Below, one piece after another: positions 36,124 through 45,732 of a DNA stretch of 64,000 bases. The translations under genes and the position numbers were made by a program. The notes below the pieces were generated by a model. The model had not been told where the DNA came from. It worked only from the letters and a program-made list of their open reading frames with translations, and made no database searches. Every line of letters starts with the position of its first letter. Position 1 is the stretch's first letter. This DNA is from [Eubacterium] infirmum (GTDB lineage Bacteria > Bacillota > Clostridia > Peptostreptococcales > Anaerovoracaceae), in the NCBI GenBank assembly GCA_900450455.1, contig UGGN01000001.1, positions 1,426,001-1,490,000 of the forward strand, given 5' to 3'.

Positions 36124-36726
36124 ATGAAGAAAATAGGTATACTCGGCGGGACATTTGATCCTGTACACCTAGGGCATATAGGACTTGCACAGGCAGCACT
36201 ACATGAGCTTATGCTCGATGAGGTATTGCTAATGCCTGCGAGCAAACAGCCCTTTAAAAAGAATAAACATGTAGAAGATGCATCAAAGCGCCTTAGAATG
36301 ATAGAGCTTGCAACAATGAATTGCGAGCATATTGGCGTTACAGATATCGAGCTTCAAAATGAAGGTTTATCGTATACTTACGACACTATGCTTAAACTCA
36401 TGAAGCTATATCCGAATACAGAAATCCACTTTATTTTAGGTAGCGATTCACTTCTTAGAATAGAATCATGGTATAAGGGTAAGGAACTTCTCAAGCTTTG
36501 TTCATTTGCGGTCGGTCTTAGACCCGGTGATGATAGAGCAATGCTAAGAAATGAAGCTGATAGGTTAACAAGCATCTATGGGTGTAAAATTACGCTTTTA
36601 GTGGATTTAATGAAACCTATAAGCTCTACATCCATAAGAAATCATGTCCATTATAAGGAAAGTATTTCCGGGCTGGTTAGCGAGGAGGTAGAAGAATATA
36701 TATATGAACAAGGATTATATATTTGA
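36124..36726 (+). CDS. nadD: Nicotinate-nucleotide adenylyltransferase
   Basis: 200 residues. It forms deamido-NAD from nicotinate mononucleotide and ATP. The nucleotidyltransferase motif GILGGTFDPVHLGHIGLAQ (HxGH) and the C-terminal KPISSTSIRNHV (ISSTxIR) are intact. The 3' end overlaps yqeK by 23 bases, in the order nadD-yqeK-rsfS that is fixed across Firmicutes. Confidence 0.95.
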   Translation: MKKIGILGGTFDPVHLGHIGLAQAALHELMLDEVLLMPASKQPFKKNKHVEDASKRLRMIELATMNCEHIGVTDIELQNEGLSYTYDTMLKLMKLYPNTEIHFILGSDSLLRIESWYKGKELLKLCSFAVGLRPGDDRAMLRNEADRLTSIYGCKITLLVDLMKPISSTSIRNHVHYKESISGLVSEEVEEYIYEQGLYI

Positions 36727-37261
36727 TTTTGTCGATAAAACCTTGACAGATAAGCGTAAAATTCACACTGAAGGTGTAAGGAAAATGGCTCTTAAGCTCT
36801 GTGATATATATGGAGCAGATAAGGAAAAGGTTGAAATTGCAGCCATTTGCCACGATTTATATAGAGGCAAGAGCATGGAAGAGCTCAACTCTCTAGTTAA
36901 AAAATATAATCTTGACGATAAATATATAGATAATCCTAATCTTGCCCATGGTAAAATTGCTGCTGCGGTAATGAAGAATATTTTAAAGATTGATGACGAA
37001 GACATTTTAAATGCTGTGAGCTTTCATACTACCGGAAGAGCGGCCATGTCTCAAATAGAAAAAATCATATTTATATCCGATGCTATCGAGCTGAACAGAA
37101 AACCGTATCCAAATTTAGATAAGATAAGAGAGCTTGCCGTTACAGACCTGGATAAAGCGTGTGAGATGTCTCTAAAAAGTACTATCAATTTTCTTAAAGA
37201 ATCAAATAAAACTATAGATAAAGATACCTTAGATGCGTATAGGTATTTTCAAGAAAGGTAA
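36704..37261 (+). CDS. yqeK: YqeK, HD-domain diadenosine tetraphosphatase
   Basis: 185 residues. The HD-domain metal site is visible as a histidine in RKIHTEGV, the HD pair in AAICHDLYRG, a further histidine in LAHGKIAA and an aspartate in FISDAIELNR. YqeK family members cleave Ap4A symmetrically to two ADP using an iron site. It sits between nadD and rsfS as expected; the ribosome-binding site (GAGGTAG) lies inside nadD. Confidence 0.92.
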   Translation: MNKDYIFDFVDKTLTDKRKIHTEGVRKMALKLCDIYGADKEKVEIAAICHDLYRGKSMEELNSLVKKYNLDDKYIDNPNLAHGKIAAAVMKNILKIDDEDILNAVSFHTTGRAAMSQIEKIIFISDAIELNRKPYPNLDKIRELAVTDLDKACEMSLKSTINFLKESNKTIDKDTLDAYRYFQER

Positions 37262-37266
37262 AAAAT

Positions 37267-37611
37267 ATGAGCAGTAAAGATATTGCAATTAAACTAGCTG
37301 AAATGTTGAACGATAAAAAAGCTGAAGATATTGTCGTAATTGATATTGCAGAGAAATCATCATTTGCTGATTTTCTTGTAGTTGCAAGCGGAACCTCCGA
37401 TAGACATATCGAGTCTTTGATTGATGATGTTGAAGTTCTTGCAGCAAAGGACGGTTTTACGACAAAGGGAGTCGAAGGCAAAAACGGTACGGGCTGGATT
37501 TTGATTGACCTATGTGATGTTATCGTCAATGTTTTTAGTCGCGAAATGAGAACAAAATATAATATAGAGAAGGTTTGGGCAGATTGTGAAATGACCCGAG
37601 TGGAGGAATAG
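37267..37611 (+). CDS. rsfS: Ribosome silencing factor RsfS
   Basis: 114 residues, normal size. It binds ribosomal protein L14 and blocks subunit joining when nutrients are scarce. [20 protein letters not shown] and the [15 protein letters not shown] strand, ending in the R[11 protein letters not shown] motif, are the family hallmarks. It lies between yqeK and leuS, one base before the leuS start. Confidence 0.95.
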   Translation: MSSKDIAIKLAEMLNDKKAEDIVVIDIAEKSSFADFLVVASGTSDRHIESLIDDVEVLAAKDGFTTKGVEGKNGTGWILIDLCDVIVNVFSREMRTKYNIEKVWADCEMTRVEE

Positions 37612-37612
37612 A

Positions 37613-40090
37613 ATGGAACAAAGGTATGATTTTAAAAATATTGAAAAGAAATGGCAGAAATACTGGTATGAGAATAAATCATTCAAGGTAAATGAAGATA
37701 AAAATAAAGAAAAATACTATGTTCTTGAGATGTTCCCGTATCCATCGGGTAAGTTACACATGGGACATGTAAGAAATTATTCTATAGGTGATGTAATCGC
37801 CAGAACAAAGAAAATGCAAGGATACAACGTTCTTCATCCGATTGGATTCGATTCATTTGGACTTCCCGCAGAAAACGCAGCTATCCAGCACGGCGTTGCT
37901 CCGGATAAGTGGACATGGGAAAATATTCATGAGATGGAGGATAATCTCAAAGCTTTAGGTCTTTCATATGACTGGGATAGAGAGGTTCAAACTTGCAGTC
38001 CGGAATACTACAAGTGGATGCAGTGGATATTCATTCAGTTTTATAAGAAGGGTCTGGCGTATAAGAAGGATAATCCGGTCAACTGGTGTCCCAGCTGCCA
38101 AACAGTACTTGCAAACGAGCAGGTGGTCGACGGTTGCTGTGAAAGATGCGGAACAGTTGTGGGAAAGAAAAACCTATCACAGTGGTATCTTAAGATAACA
38201 GAGTATGCAGATAAGCTTCTCGATAACCTTGAAGAATTGGAAGGATGGCCCGAAAAGGTTAAAGTAATGCAGAAAAACTGGATTGGGCGCTCTGAAGGTG
38301 CTTTGATAAGTTTTCCAATCAAGGATTCGGATAAAGTTCTAGACGTATTTACAACCCGTGCAGATACTGTGTTTGGAGTAACTTCAATGGTTGTTGCACC
38401 TGAGCATCCTTATCTGCTTGAACTGGTAGAGGGAACGGAATATGAATCTGCAGTTAAGTCATACATAGAGGAAGTATCACATAAAAATGATATTGAGAGA
38501 ACTTCTACAACAAATGAGAAAACCGGTGTTTTTACAGGTAGATATACAATAAATCCATTGAATGGTAAAGAAGTTCCTATCTACGTATCGGACTACGTTC
38601 TAATAGGTTATGGTACCGGCGCAATCATGGTTGTACCGGCTCACGATCAAAGGGACTTTGATTTTGCCAAGAAATTTGGAATAGATATAATTCCTGTAGT
38701 TGAGCCGGCAGATAAAGATGTTGATATCAACAACCTAAAGGAAGCCTTTGCAGCTGAAGGAAAGATGATTAACTCAGGTAAGTTTGATGGACTTAACAAC
38801 AAGGATGCAATCGCTGCAATTATCGAATACTTGGAGAGCGAAAACAAAGGACATAAGACTATAAATTATAGACTTAGAGATTGGCTAATTTCTCGTCAGC
38901 GTTACTGGGGAACGCCTATCCCAATGGTATATTGTGATAGCTGTGGATGGGTGCCGGAAAAAGAAGAGAACCTTCCGATACTGCTTCCTAAAGATGTTGA
39001 ATTCACAGGAAAGGGTGAATCTCCATTAACTACATCAAAAGTATTCTCAAATTGCAAATGTCCTAAATGCGGACAGCCTGCCAGAAGAGAGCTGGATACC
39101 ATGGATACATTTCTTGATTCTTCCTGGTATTTCCTAAGATACTGCGATGCAAAAAATGATAGAAAAGCATTTGATAAGGAAAAAACAGATTATTGGATGA
39201 ACGTAGATCAGTACATAGGCGGTGTAGAGCATGCTATTCTTCACCTTATGTATGCTCGTTTCTTCCAAATGGCACTTCATGACCTCGGTCTTGTTAAGGA
39301 TGAGGAACCTTTTAAAAACCTTCTAACTCAGGGAATGGTAAACAAAGACGGCTCAAAGATGAGTAAATCAAAGGGTAATGTAGTAAGTCCTGAGGAAATT
39401 ATAAATAAGTATGGAGCTGATACAGCAAGACTTTTCATCCTGTTTGCTGCACCTCCCGAAAAGGAGCTTGAATGGTCAGATCAGGGTGTAGAAGGTAGTT
39501 ACAGATTCATAAATCGTGTATATAGACTCGTAAGCGAGTTTATTGAAAAGTACGGTACAGATCTTGATACATCAAAGATAGAGGCTGTAACAGACGAAGA
39601 TAAACAGCTAAACTATGTTCTTAACTCAACTATCAGCAGAGTTACAGAAGATACAAATGGTCGTTTTAATTTCAATACTGATATAAGTGCTATCATGGAG
39701 CTCATTAATGAGCTTTATAAATACAAGGAGCTTAATAGACTAAATAAAGAACTATATGCCTTTGCAATAGAAAAGGCTGTTATAATTCTCTCACCATTTG
39801 CTCCGCATCTATGCGAAGAACTTTGGGAAGCTCTGGGACATGAAGGTTCAGTAGGTGATGAACCATGGCCAAGTTTCGATGAATCAGCACTAATAAAATC
39901 AACAGTTGAAATCGTTATTCAGGTAAATGGGAAGTTGAAGACAAAGATGGACGTTCCCGGAGATTTCGGCAGAGAAGAGATGGAAAAACTCGTTTCAGAG
40001 TCAGATGAAATTAAGGAAATTATTGCTGATAAGAATATTTTAAAGATAATTGCTGTACCGGGAAGACTTATCAATATTGTTGTTAAGTAG
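37613..40090 (+). CDS. leuS: Leucyl-tRNA synthetase
   Basis: 825 residues, class I synthetase. HIGH motif [19 protein letters not shown], editing (CP1) domain with the [19 protein letters not shown] and [16 protein letters not shown] segments, zinc-binding CxxC pairs in the connective region, and KMSKS in [14 protein letters not shown]. The C-terminal anticodon and Leu-specific domains are complete. Its substrates include the two tRNA-Leu species encoded at 25.7-26.0 kb. Confidence 0.97.
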   Translation: MEQRYDFKNIEKKWQKYWYENKSFKVNEDKNKEKYYVLEMFPYPSGKLHMGHVRNYSIGDVIARTKKMQGYNVLHPIGFDSFGLPAENAAIQHGVAPDKWTWENIHEMEDNLKALGLSYDWDREVQTCSPEYYKWMQWIFIQFYKKGLAYKKDNPVNWCPSCQTVLANEQVVDGCCERCGTVVGKKNLSQWYLKITEYADKLLDNLEELEGWPEKVKVMQKNWIGRSEGALISFPIKDSDKVLDVFTTRADTVFGVTSMVVAPEHPYLLELVEGTEYESAVKSYIEEVSHKNDIERTSTTNEKTGVFTGRYTINPLNGKEVPIYVSDYVLIGYGTGAIMVVPAHDQRDFDFAKKFGIDIIPVVEPADKDVDINNLKEAFAAEGKMINSGKFDGLNNKDAIAAIIEYLESENKGHKTINYRLRDWLISRQRYWGTPIPMVYCDSCGWVPEKEENLPILLPKDVEFTGKGESPLTTSKVFSNCKCPKCGQPARRELDTMDTFLDSSWYFLRYCDAKNDRKAFDKEKTDYWMNVDQYIGGVEHAILHLMYARFFQMALHDLGLVKDEEPFKNLLTQGMVNKDGSKMSKSKGNVVSPEEIINKYGADTARLFILFAAPPEKELEWSDQGVEGSYRFINRVYRLVSEFIEKYGTDLDTSKIEAVTDEDKQLNYVLNSTISRVTEDTNGRFNFNTDISAIMELINELYKYKELNRLNKELYAFAIEKAVIILSPFAPHLCEELWEALGHEGSVGDEPWPSFDESALIKSTVEIVIQVNGKLKTKMDVPGDFGREEMEKLVSESDEIKEIIADKNILKIIAVPGRLINIVVK

Positions 40091-40099
40091 AGGTTTTAT

Positions 40100-42103
40100 A
40101 TGAGAAATACAAACATATCAAAATCCAATGCAAGTAACAAGGCAAGTTCAAATACATCAAAAAAACGTAACGGAGACAGGAAAGAGCTTAACAAGAAAAA
40201 GGCATCATCAAGCCAACAAAAGTCAAAAAAGAGCCAGAAATCGCCTACATCAACTAAACAAAATAAAATGCAAGGCAAGCAGAATGCTCAATCAAAGACT
40301 AAAAAAAGCAAATCACAGAAGCCGGCTACCAAAAATACAAATAAAGCAAATAAGCCTGCTGTAAAGCCGCTCAGTAATACAAAAAAGCCTAATGTAAATG
40401 CTGTAAGTAAGTCTAATAAGACTGTTAACACAAAATCAAAGAAAAGCACTAATGAAGTTCTAAAGATCATTCCTATCGGTGGATTGAACGAAATCGGAAA
40501 GAACATGACTATTTTAGAGTATAGAGATCAAATTTTGATTATCGACTGTGGAATGTCATTTCCGGAAGACGACATGTATGGAATCGATGTAGTTATCCCT
40601 GATTTCAGTTATCTTGAAAAAAATGCAAAGAAGATTATCGGTCTTGTAATAACCCATGGTCACGAGGATCATATCGGTGCAATACCTTACTTCTTAAGAA
40701 AGATTAACGTACCTATTTATGCAACCAGGATAACTCTTGGACTTATTGAAAATAAGCTAAAGGAAAGAGGAATCTCAGGAAACCTAAATGTTATAACAGC
40801 CGGTGATAAGTTCAGAGTAGGTGAATTTACAGTTCAAACTATAAGAACGACACACTCGGTTGCTGACGCAATAAGTCTCAACATTACAACGCCGGCAGCT
40901 ACACTCTTTCATACAGGAGATTTTAAAATCGACTATACACCTATCGATGGTGAGCCAATAGATTTACAGAAGTTTGCAGAAATTGGAATGCAAGGTGTAG
41001 ATATCATGCTTGCAGATAGTACAAATGCGACCAGAAAGGGTTTTACGAAGTCAGAAAAATATGTTGGTGAAGCTCTGGATCGTATTTTCAATATGGCTAA
41101 AGGTCGTATAATCATAGCTACATTCTCATCAAATGTGCATCGCGTTCAGAAAATAATAGAACTTGCAATCAAATATGGTAGGAAATTTACAGTTTCCGGA
41201 AGAAGCATGGACAATGTAGTACACCTTGCGCAGGAACTTGGATACATCAAATTTCCTAAAGGAAGCTATGTTGAACTGAATAAGGCTAACAATATTCCTG
41301 ATAATGAGATGGTTATCATAACTACCGGAAGCCAAGGTGAACCAATGTCAGCTTTGACACGTATGGCAAACGATGAACACAGAAATGTAAAGCTCAAAAA
41401 GGGTGATATGGTAATTCTTTCATCTTCACCGGTTCCGGGAAATGAAAAGAGCGTATCAAATGTCGTAAATAGGCTATACGATAAAGAAGTTGATGTAATT
41501 TACAATGACATTGCAGATATACACGTATCAGGACACGCATGCCAAGAGGAATTAAAGCTTATACAGTCACTGATAAAACCAAAGTTTTTTATGCCGGTTC
41601 ACGGTGAATCAAGACACCTTAAGGAACATGCAAAACTAGCTGAAAGCTTAGGACAAAAGCCGGAAAATATCTTCATTCTATCAAATGGAGATCAGCTAAG
41701 TGTAAATAAAGAACGTGCAACTAAATTTGAAAACGTAGTGAGTGCTGACGATATTCTTGTTGATGGACTCGGTGTAGGTGACGTTGGAAATATCGTCCTT
41801 AAGGATAGAAAGCTACTTTCTGAATCAGGGCTTATAATTGTAGTTGCATCAGTCAATATCAAGGCAGGAATTCTAGTTTCCGGACCGGAGATAGTATCCA
41901 GAGGATTTATTTATGTCAAGGAAAACGAGGATATTATTAATAAGGCAAAGGAAATAGCCGAAAGAAGCATAAGCGATAGCTTGAGCTACAGAAATGTGGA
42001 TTGGAACGAGATGAAGACCTCAGTAATCGATGATTTAAGAAAATTCATCTACAAAAATACACATAGAAGTCCGATAATCCTTCCGATTTTTATGGATGTA
42101 TAA
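40100..42103 (+). CDS. rnj: Ribonuclease J with a ~118-residue basic N-terminal extension
   Basis: 667 residues. RNase J matures and degrades RNA as endonuclease and 5'-3' exonuclease. The MBL/beta-CASP core starts near residue 119 (VLKIIPIGGLNEIGKN) and has ITHGHEDHIG, TGDFKIDY, ATFSSNVHRVQ and FMPVHGESRHL, with the RNase J C-terminal domain at the end. The first 118 residues (40100-40453) are low complexity, almost only K, S, N, Q, T and A, lacking hydrophobic residues. They are probably disordered and may bind RNA or the ribosome. The reading frame is continuous and the AGAGG-type site is upstream of the first ATG, so the extension seems real. Confidence 0.94.
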   Translation: MRNTNISKSNASNKASSNTSKKRNGDRKELNKKKASSSQQKSKKSQKSPTSTKQNKMQGKQNAQSKTKKSKSQKPATKNTNKANKPAVKPLSNTKKPNVNAVSKSNKTVNTKSKKSTNEVLKIIPIGGLNEIGKNMTILEYRDQILIIDCGMSFPEDDMYGIDVVIPDFSYLEKNAKKIIGLVITHGHEDHIGAIPYFLRKINVPIYATRITLGLIENKLKERGISGNLNVITAGDKFRVGEFTVQTIRTTHSVADAISLNITTPAATLFHTGDFKIDYTPIDGEPIDLQKFAEIGMQGVDIMLADSTNATRKGFTKSEKYVGEALDRIFNMAKGRIIIATFSSNVHRVQKIIELAIKYGRKFTVSGRSMDNVVHLAQELGYIKFPKGSYVELNKANNIPDNEMVIITTGSQGEPMSALTRMANDEHRNVKLKKGDMVILSSSPVPGNEKSVSNVVNRLYDKEVDVIYNDIADIHVSGHACQEELKLIQSLIKPKFFMPVHGESRHLKEHAKLAESLGQKPENIFILSNGDQLSVNKERATKFENVVSADDILVDGLGVGDVGNIVLKDRKLLSESGLIIVVASVNIKAGILVSGPEIVSRGFIYVKENEDIINKAKEIAERSISDSLSYRNVDWNEMKTSVIDDLRKFIYKNTHRSPIILPIFMDV

Positions 42104-42108
42104 AAATA

Positions 42109-42137
42109 TTGTTAAACAAGCATAAATTTGCTATAAT
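42109..42137 (+). promoter_or_regulatory. Promoter of efp, extended -10
   Basis: TTGTTA (42109-42114), exactly 17 bases, perfect TATAAT (42132-42137) preceded by TGC (42129-42131). It lies in the 72-base gap between rnj and efp. Confidence 0.65.
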
Positions 42138-42175
42138 ATACGGTAACGAATTCAGTATAAGAAAGAGAGAAAAAC

Positions 42176-42736
42176 ATGATTACAGCAGGAGATTTTAGAA
42201 AAGGTATAACTTTTGAGATCAATGGTGAACCATATGTAATACTTGACTTCCAGCATGTAAAGCCAGGTAAGGGTGCTGCTTTTGTAAGAACCAAATATAA
42301 AAATATCATCACAGGAGCAACAAGAGAAGAAGCGTTTAACCCAAGTGATAAATTTGAGAATGCTCGTATAGATACTAAGACGATGCAGTATCTATATAAT
42401 GATGGAGATCTTTACTACTTCATGGACAATGAGTCGTACGAGCAGATTCCTATCGGTAAGGACCAGGTGGAAGAAGCTATGAAGTATCTCAGAGAGAATG
42501 ATGAGGCAACAATCAAGTTTTATAACGAAAAGCCTTTCCTAGTAGAAGCTCCTAACTTTGTTAACCTGACTGTAACTGAGACAGAACCCGGTGTAAAAGG
42601 TGATACAGCCACAAACGTAACAAAGGCAGCTACGGTTGAGACAGGTGCTGTAATACAAGTTCCAATTTTCATAAACGAAGGCGAAAAGATTCAGATAGAT
42701 ACAAGAAGCGGCGAGTATCTAGGTAGAGCAAAATAA
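42176..42736 (+). CDS. efp: Translation elongation factor P
   Basis: 186 residues, normal three-domain length. EF-P enters the ribosomal E site to rescue stalling at proline runs. The domain I tip is [10 protein letters not shown], with the lysine that is modified in many bacteria; which modification, if any, applies here cannot be told. Domains II/III end in the expected [24 protein letters not shown] precedes the ATG, and it has its own promoter. Confidence 0.97.
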   Translation: MITAGDFRKGITFEINGEPYVILDFQHVKPGKGAAFVRTKYKNIITGATREEAFNPSDKFENARIDTKTMQYLYNDGDLYYFMDNESYEQIPIGKDQVEEAMKYLRENDEATIKFYNEKPFLVEAPNFVNLTVTETEPGVKGDTATNVTKAATVETGAVIQVPIFINEGEKIQIDTRSGEYLGRAK

Positions 42737-42751
42737 TAACTATGAGAAGAG

Positions 42752-42775
42752 GGGGAACGCAATATTGCGTTCCCC
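42752..42775. repeat. Perfect inverted repeat (hairpin) between efp and mltG
   Basis: GGGGAACGC - AATATT - GCGTTCCCC is a perfect 24-base palindrome. The RNA hairpin would be very stable, but ACATATATAT follows instead of a T run. It may be a weak terminator, a processing or mRNA-stabilising hairpin, or reduce mltG expression. Confidence 0.8.
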
Positions 42776-42796
42776 TACATATATATAAAGGATAAT

Positions 42797-43831
42797 ATGA
42801 AAAGTAAGTTAAAAAAATTTCTTCTGTCTGTTCTTGTCTTGATGATTATTGCTGTAGGATTTTTATTTTACTATGTTCATTCTGCCGGTAAACCGCTTGA
42901 TAACAAGTCAGATAAGAGAATCAATATAGAGGTAGTCCAGGGAGCTACAGTAAAGACAATATCAGATGAGCTTGAGAAAAAGGGAGTAATTAAATCTTCC
43001 TTTGCTTTTAGGCTATACTGCAAGATACACAGCTTGGATAGTGGATTCCAGGCAGGAAACTATTTGTTTTCACCATCCATGAGTGCTGACGATATAGCAA
43101 AAGACCTTAAAACCGGAAATGTAAATAAAACTACATTTACCATCCCGGAAGGATACACAAGCAAGCAAATTGCTGAGAAACTGTCCAAAGAGGGTGTTGT
43201 CGATTATGATAAGTTTATGAATGTAATTGCAAACGAAAAGTTCAGCTATAGCTTTTTAGATGATTCCATTCAAGGTAATAGCAGACTTGAGGGATTCCTT
43301 TTTCCGGATACATATTCTGTTCCAAAGGGATCAAATGAGAAGTTTATCATAAACGAGATGCTTAAAAGATTTGATGAGATATATACATCTGATATGCGTA
43401 AAAAAGCAAAGAAGATGGGATATTCTGATAGACAGATAGTTACCATTGCCTCTATTATCGAAAGAGAAACAGTTTTGGATGATGAGCGAGCAAAGGTAGC
43501 AAGCGTAATTTACAACAGATTAAATAAGAAAATGAAGCTTCAGATGTGCTCGTGTGTTCAGTTCCTTCTAGGGAAGCAAAAGAAGTTTCTAGATGAAAAT
43601 GACATAGCTATCGAGTCACCATATAATACATATATACACGAGGGACTTCCACCCGGACCTATTGCTTGTCCGGGCAAAGCTTCACTTGAAGCTGCAGTTA
43701 ATCCGGCAAAGACCGATTATATCTACTTTGTTGTAAGCAATAAAGGTGACGGCTCAATGAAATTTTCTAAGGACTATGACGAATTCCTGAAAAACAAAGA
43801 AGATTACTACGCTTCCGTTGAGGGTAAATAA
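42797..43831 (+). CDS. mltG: Endolytic murein transglycosylase MltG (YceG-like)
   Basis: 344 residues. One N-terminal membrane helix (LKKFLLSVLVLMIIAVGFLFYY), a LysM-like segment (IEVVQGATVKTISDEL), and the YceG catalytic domain with LEGFLFPDTYSVP, the catalytic glutamate in ASIIERETV, and the closing SPYNTYIHEGLPPGPIACPG. It cuts nascent glycan strands and so sets their length. The usual DPTV-like segment after KLQ reads MCSCVQFLL here. The order mltG-trmR-trhP is that of yrrL-yrrM-yrrN/O in Bacillus subtilis. Confidence 0.93.
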   Translation: MKSKLKKFLLSVLVLMIIAVGFLFYYVHSAGKPLDNKSDKRINIEVVQGATVKTISDELEKKGVIKSSFAFRLYCKIHSLDSGFQAGNYLFSPSMSADDIAKDLKTGNVNKTTFTIPEGYTSKQIAEKLSKEGVVDYDKFMNVIANEKFSYSFLDDSIQGNSRLEGFLFPDTYSVPKGSNEKFIINEMLKRFDEIYTSDMRKKAKKMGYSDRQIVTIASIIERETVLDDERAKVASVIYNRLNKKMKLQMCSCVQFLLGKQKKFLDENDIAIESPYNTYIHEGLPPGPIACPGKASLEAAVNPAKTDYIYFVVSNKGDGSMKFSKDYDEFLKNKEDYYASVEGK

Positions 43832-43833
43832 TA

Positions 43834-44505
43834 ATGACAAATCTTAGAGAGGATCTTAGAGAATATATAAACAGCTTCTATGAGCCTATATGCGATGAAC
43901 TTATGGGACTCAGGCTGATGTCAGAGGAGGAATATATTCCGGTTATAAGAAGAGATACGGAAATGTTTCTCAGAACAGTTTTGGAGAGCAAGAGACCTAA
44001 GAAAATACTGGAGATAGGTACTGCTATTGGATATTCAGCAATGTATTTTTCAAAAATCTGTAAGGACGCTGAAATATATTCAATAGAAAAGGATGAAGGG
44101 ATACTCGATATTGCAAAGAAAAATGTTGCTTCATTCGATAATTCAGGCAGAATTCATTTTATGCTCGGTGATGGACAGGAGCAGTGTGATAGACTCTTTG
44201 ACATGGGAATAGCTGACTTTGATTTTGTTTTAATAGATGCCGCAAAGAGTCATTACAGACGTTTTTTCGACGCAGCTGTTAGAATATGTGCAGATAATGC
44301 AATCATAATTTCAGATGATATTTGGCAAAGAGGCGTTACAGTTTCAGAGAAATATGATTGTAAAGCTAAACATCGTACCAACGGCAGAAGGATGAACGAA
44401 TTTTTGAGCTTCTTAACTCACTGCCCATATCTTCATACCACACTGCTCGACATAGGTGATGGACTTGCGTTAAGCGTTTACAAGGGGAATACATGCAAAG
44501 AATAG
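43834..44505 (+). CDS. trmR: SAM-dependent O-methyltransferase, TrmR (YrrM) type
   Basis: 223 residues. A class I methyltransferase of the metal-dependent catechol-O-methyltransferase-like group. The SAM loop is ILEIGTAIGYSAMYFSK, followed by the acidic YSIEKDEG and the metal-site segment FVLIDAAKSHY. In B. subtilis TrmR methylates 5-hydroxyuridine at position 34 of tRNAs to give 5-methoxyuridine, after hydroxylation by TrhP. The gene beside it here is a TrhP-type U32 gene, so the same pathway is likely. It overlaps trhP by 13 bases. Confidence 0.85.
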   Translation: MTNLREDLREYINSFYEPICDELMGLRLMSEEEYIPVIRRDTEMFLRTVLESKRPKKILEIGTAIGYSAMYFSKICKDAEIYSIEKDEGILDIAKKNVASFDNSGRIHFMLGDGQEQCDRLFDMGIADFDFVLIDAAKSHYRRFFDAAVRICADNAIIISDDIWQRGVTVSEKYDCKAKHRTNGRRMNEFLSFLTHCPYLHTTLLDIGDGLALSVYKGNTCKE

Positions 44506-45722
44506 AATTATTAGCTCCGGCGGGTGATTTAGAAAAACTAAAAATAGCTATCGAATACGGTGCGGATGCCGTATATTTTGGTGGTCAGATGTTCAGCCTC
44601 AGAGCCGGTGCAGGTGGCTTTACCAAGGAAGATATGATAGATGGACTTGAGTTTGCTCATGAGAGAGGTAAAAAGTGCTATATGACACTTAATATCTTTG
44701 CTCATAATGAAGATATTAAGCCTTTGACAGAATATCTACACTCCATAAAAGAACTTCCTATAGATGCATTTTTGATTTCTGATCCGGGAATAATGGCTAT
44801 CGTTAAGGATATTATTCCAAATGCGGAAATACATCTTTCAACTCAGGCGAACATGACAAATTATGCAACGGCTAACTTCTGGTACAATATGGGATTAAAG
44901 CGCCTTGTTTTAGCCAGAGAACTTTCTCTTGCAGAGATAAAGGAACTTATGAAGAATATCCCTGATGATCTTGAAATAGAGGCATTTGTACATGGTGCTA
45001 TGTGTATATCATATTCAGGAAGATGTTTGCTTAGCAATTTCATGGCCGATAGAGATTCAAACAGAGGAAGATGTGCACATCCCTGTCGTTGGAAGTATGC
45101 GCTTCAGGAAGAGAAGAGACCCGGTGAATACTATCCTATAGAAGAGGATGAACGTGGTACATACATAATGAATTCCAAGGATTTATGTATGATAGAGCAT
45201 ATAGAAGATTTAGCCAAAGTCAATATCGCTTCTGCTAAGATAGAGGGCAGAAATAAGAGCATATTTTACCTTGCAATAGTAATTGGTGCATATAGAAGAG
45301 CAATAGATGCTTATTACGATGGTAAATACGATGCAGAAGAGAAAGAGCAATGTCTGATTGAACTGAGTAAGGCAAGCCATAGAGAATTTACAACAGGATT
45401 TTACTATGAAAAAGCCGATGAGGATGCTCAGAACTATAAGTCATCTTCATATGTTAGAGAATATTCCTTTGTCGGTATGATTAAGGGGTATGAGGAAGAT
45501 ACATCGATGGCTATTGTAGAACAGAGAAATAAGATGCTCATAGGTGATAAAGTCGAAATTTTCGGGCCTGACTGCAAAGCTTTTGAACAAACCCTTACAG
45601 AGATGTATGACTTAGAAACCGGGGAGGCACTAAAGAGCGCACCTCATCCACAACAAATGCTTAAGATTAAGGTCGATAGACCTGTTAAAGTCAATTATAT
45701 GATGCGTAAAGAAAATAAATAA
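44493..45722 (+). CDS. trhP: U32 family protein, tRNA 5-hydroxyuridine synthase TrhP type
   Basis: 409 residues. It starts RIELLAPAGDLEKLKIAIEYGADAV, has the U32 signature with cysteines in EAFVHGAMCISYSGRC and NRGRCAHPCRWKY (four conserved Cys, probably holding an iron-sulfur cluster), and a C-terminal beta domain. The family is annotated as peptidases, but the members beside TrmR hydroxylate U34 of tRNA, using prephenate-derived material for the reaction. B. subtilis has two such genes in a row; here only one is present. Confidence 0.87.
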   Translation: MQRIELLAPAGDLEKLKIAIEYGADAVYFGGQMFSLRAGAGGFTKEDMIDGLEFAHERGKKCYMTLNIFAHNEDIKPLTEYLHSIKELPIDAFLISDPGIMAIVKDIIPNAEIHLSTQANMTNYATANFWYNMGLKRLVLARELSLAEIKELMKNIPDDLEIEAFVHGAMCISYSGRCLLSNFMADRDSNRGRCAHPCRWKYALQEEKRPGEYYPIEEDERGTYIMNSKDLCMIEHIEDLAKVNIASAKIEGRNKSIFYLAIVIGAYRRAIDAYYDGKYDAEEKEQCLIELSKASHREFTTGFYYEKADEDAQNYKSSSYVREYSFVGMIKGYEEDTSMAIVEQRNKMLIGDKVEIFGPDCKAFEQTLTEMYDLETGEALKSAPHPQQMLKIKVDRPVKVNYMMRKENK

Positions 45723-45732
45723 AGGAGATATT

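Noticed and set aside
43540-43580. MCSCVQFLL segment in MltG as a lost active site
   Set aside because: The catalytic glutamate (ASIIERETV) and the closing motif are intact; the segment next to KLQ varies in Clostridia.
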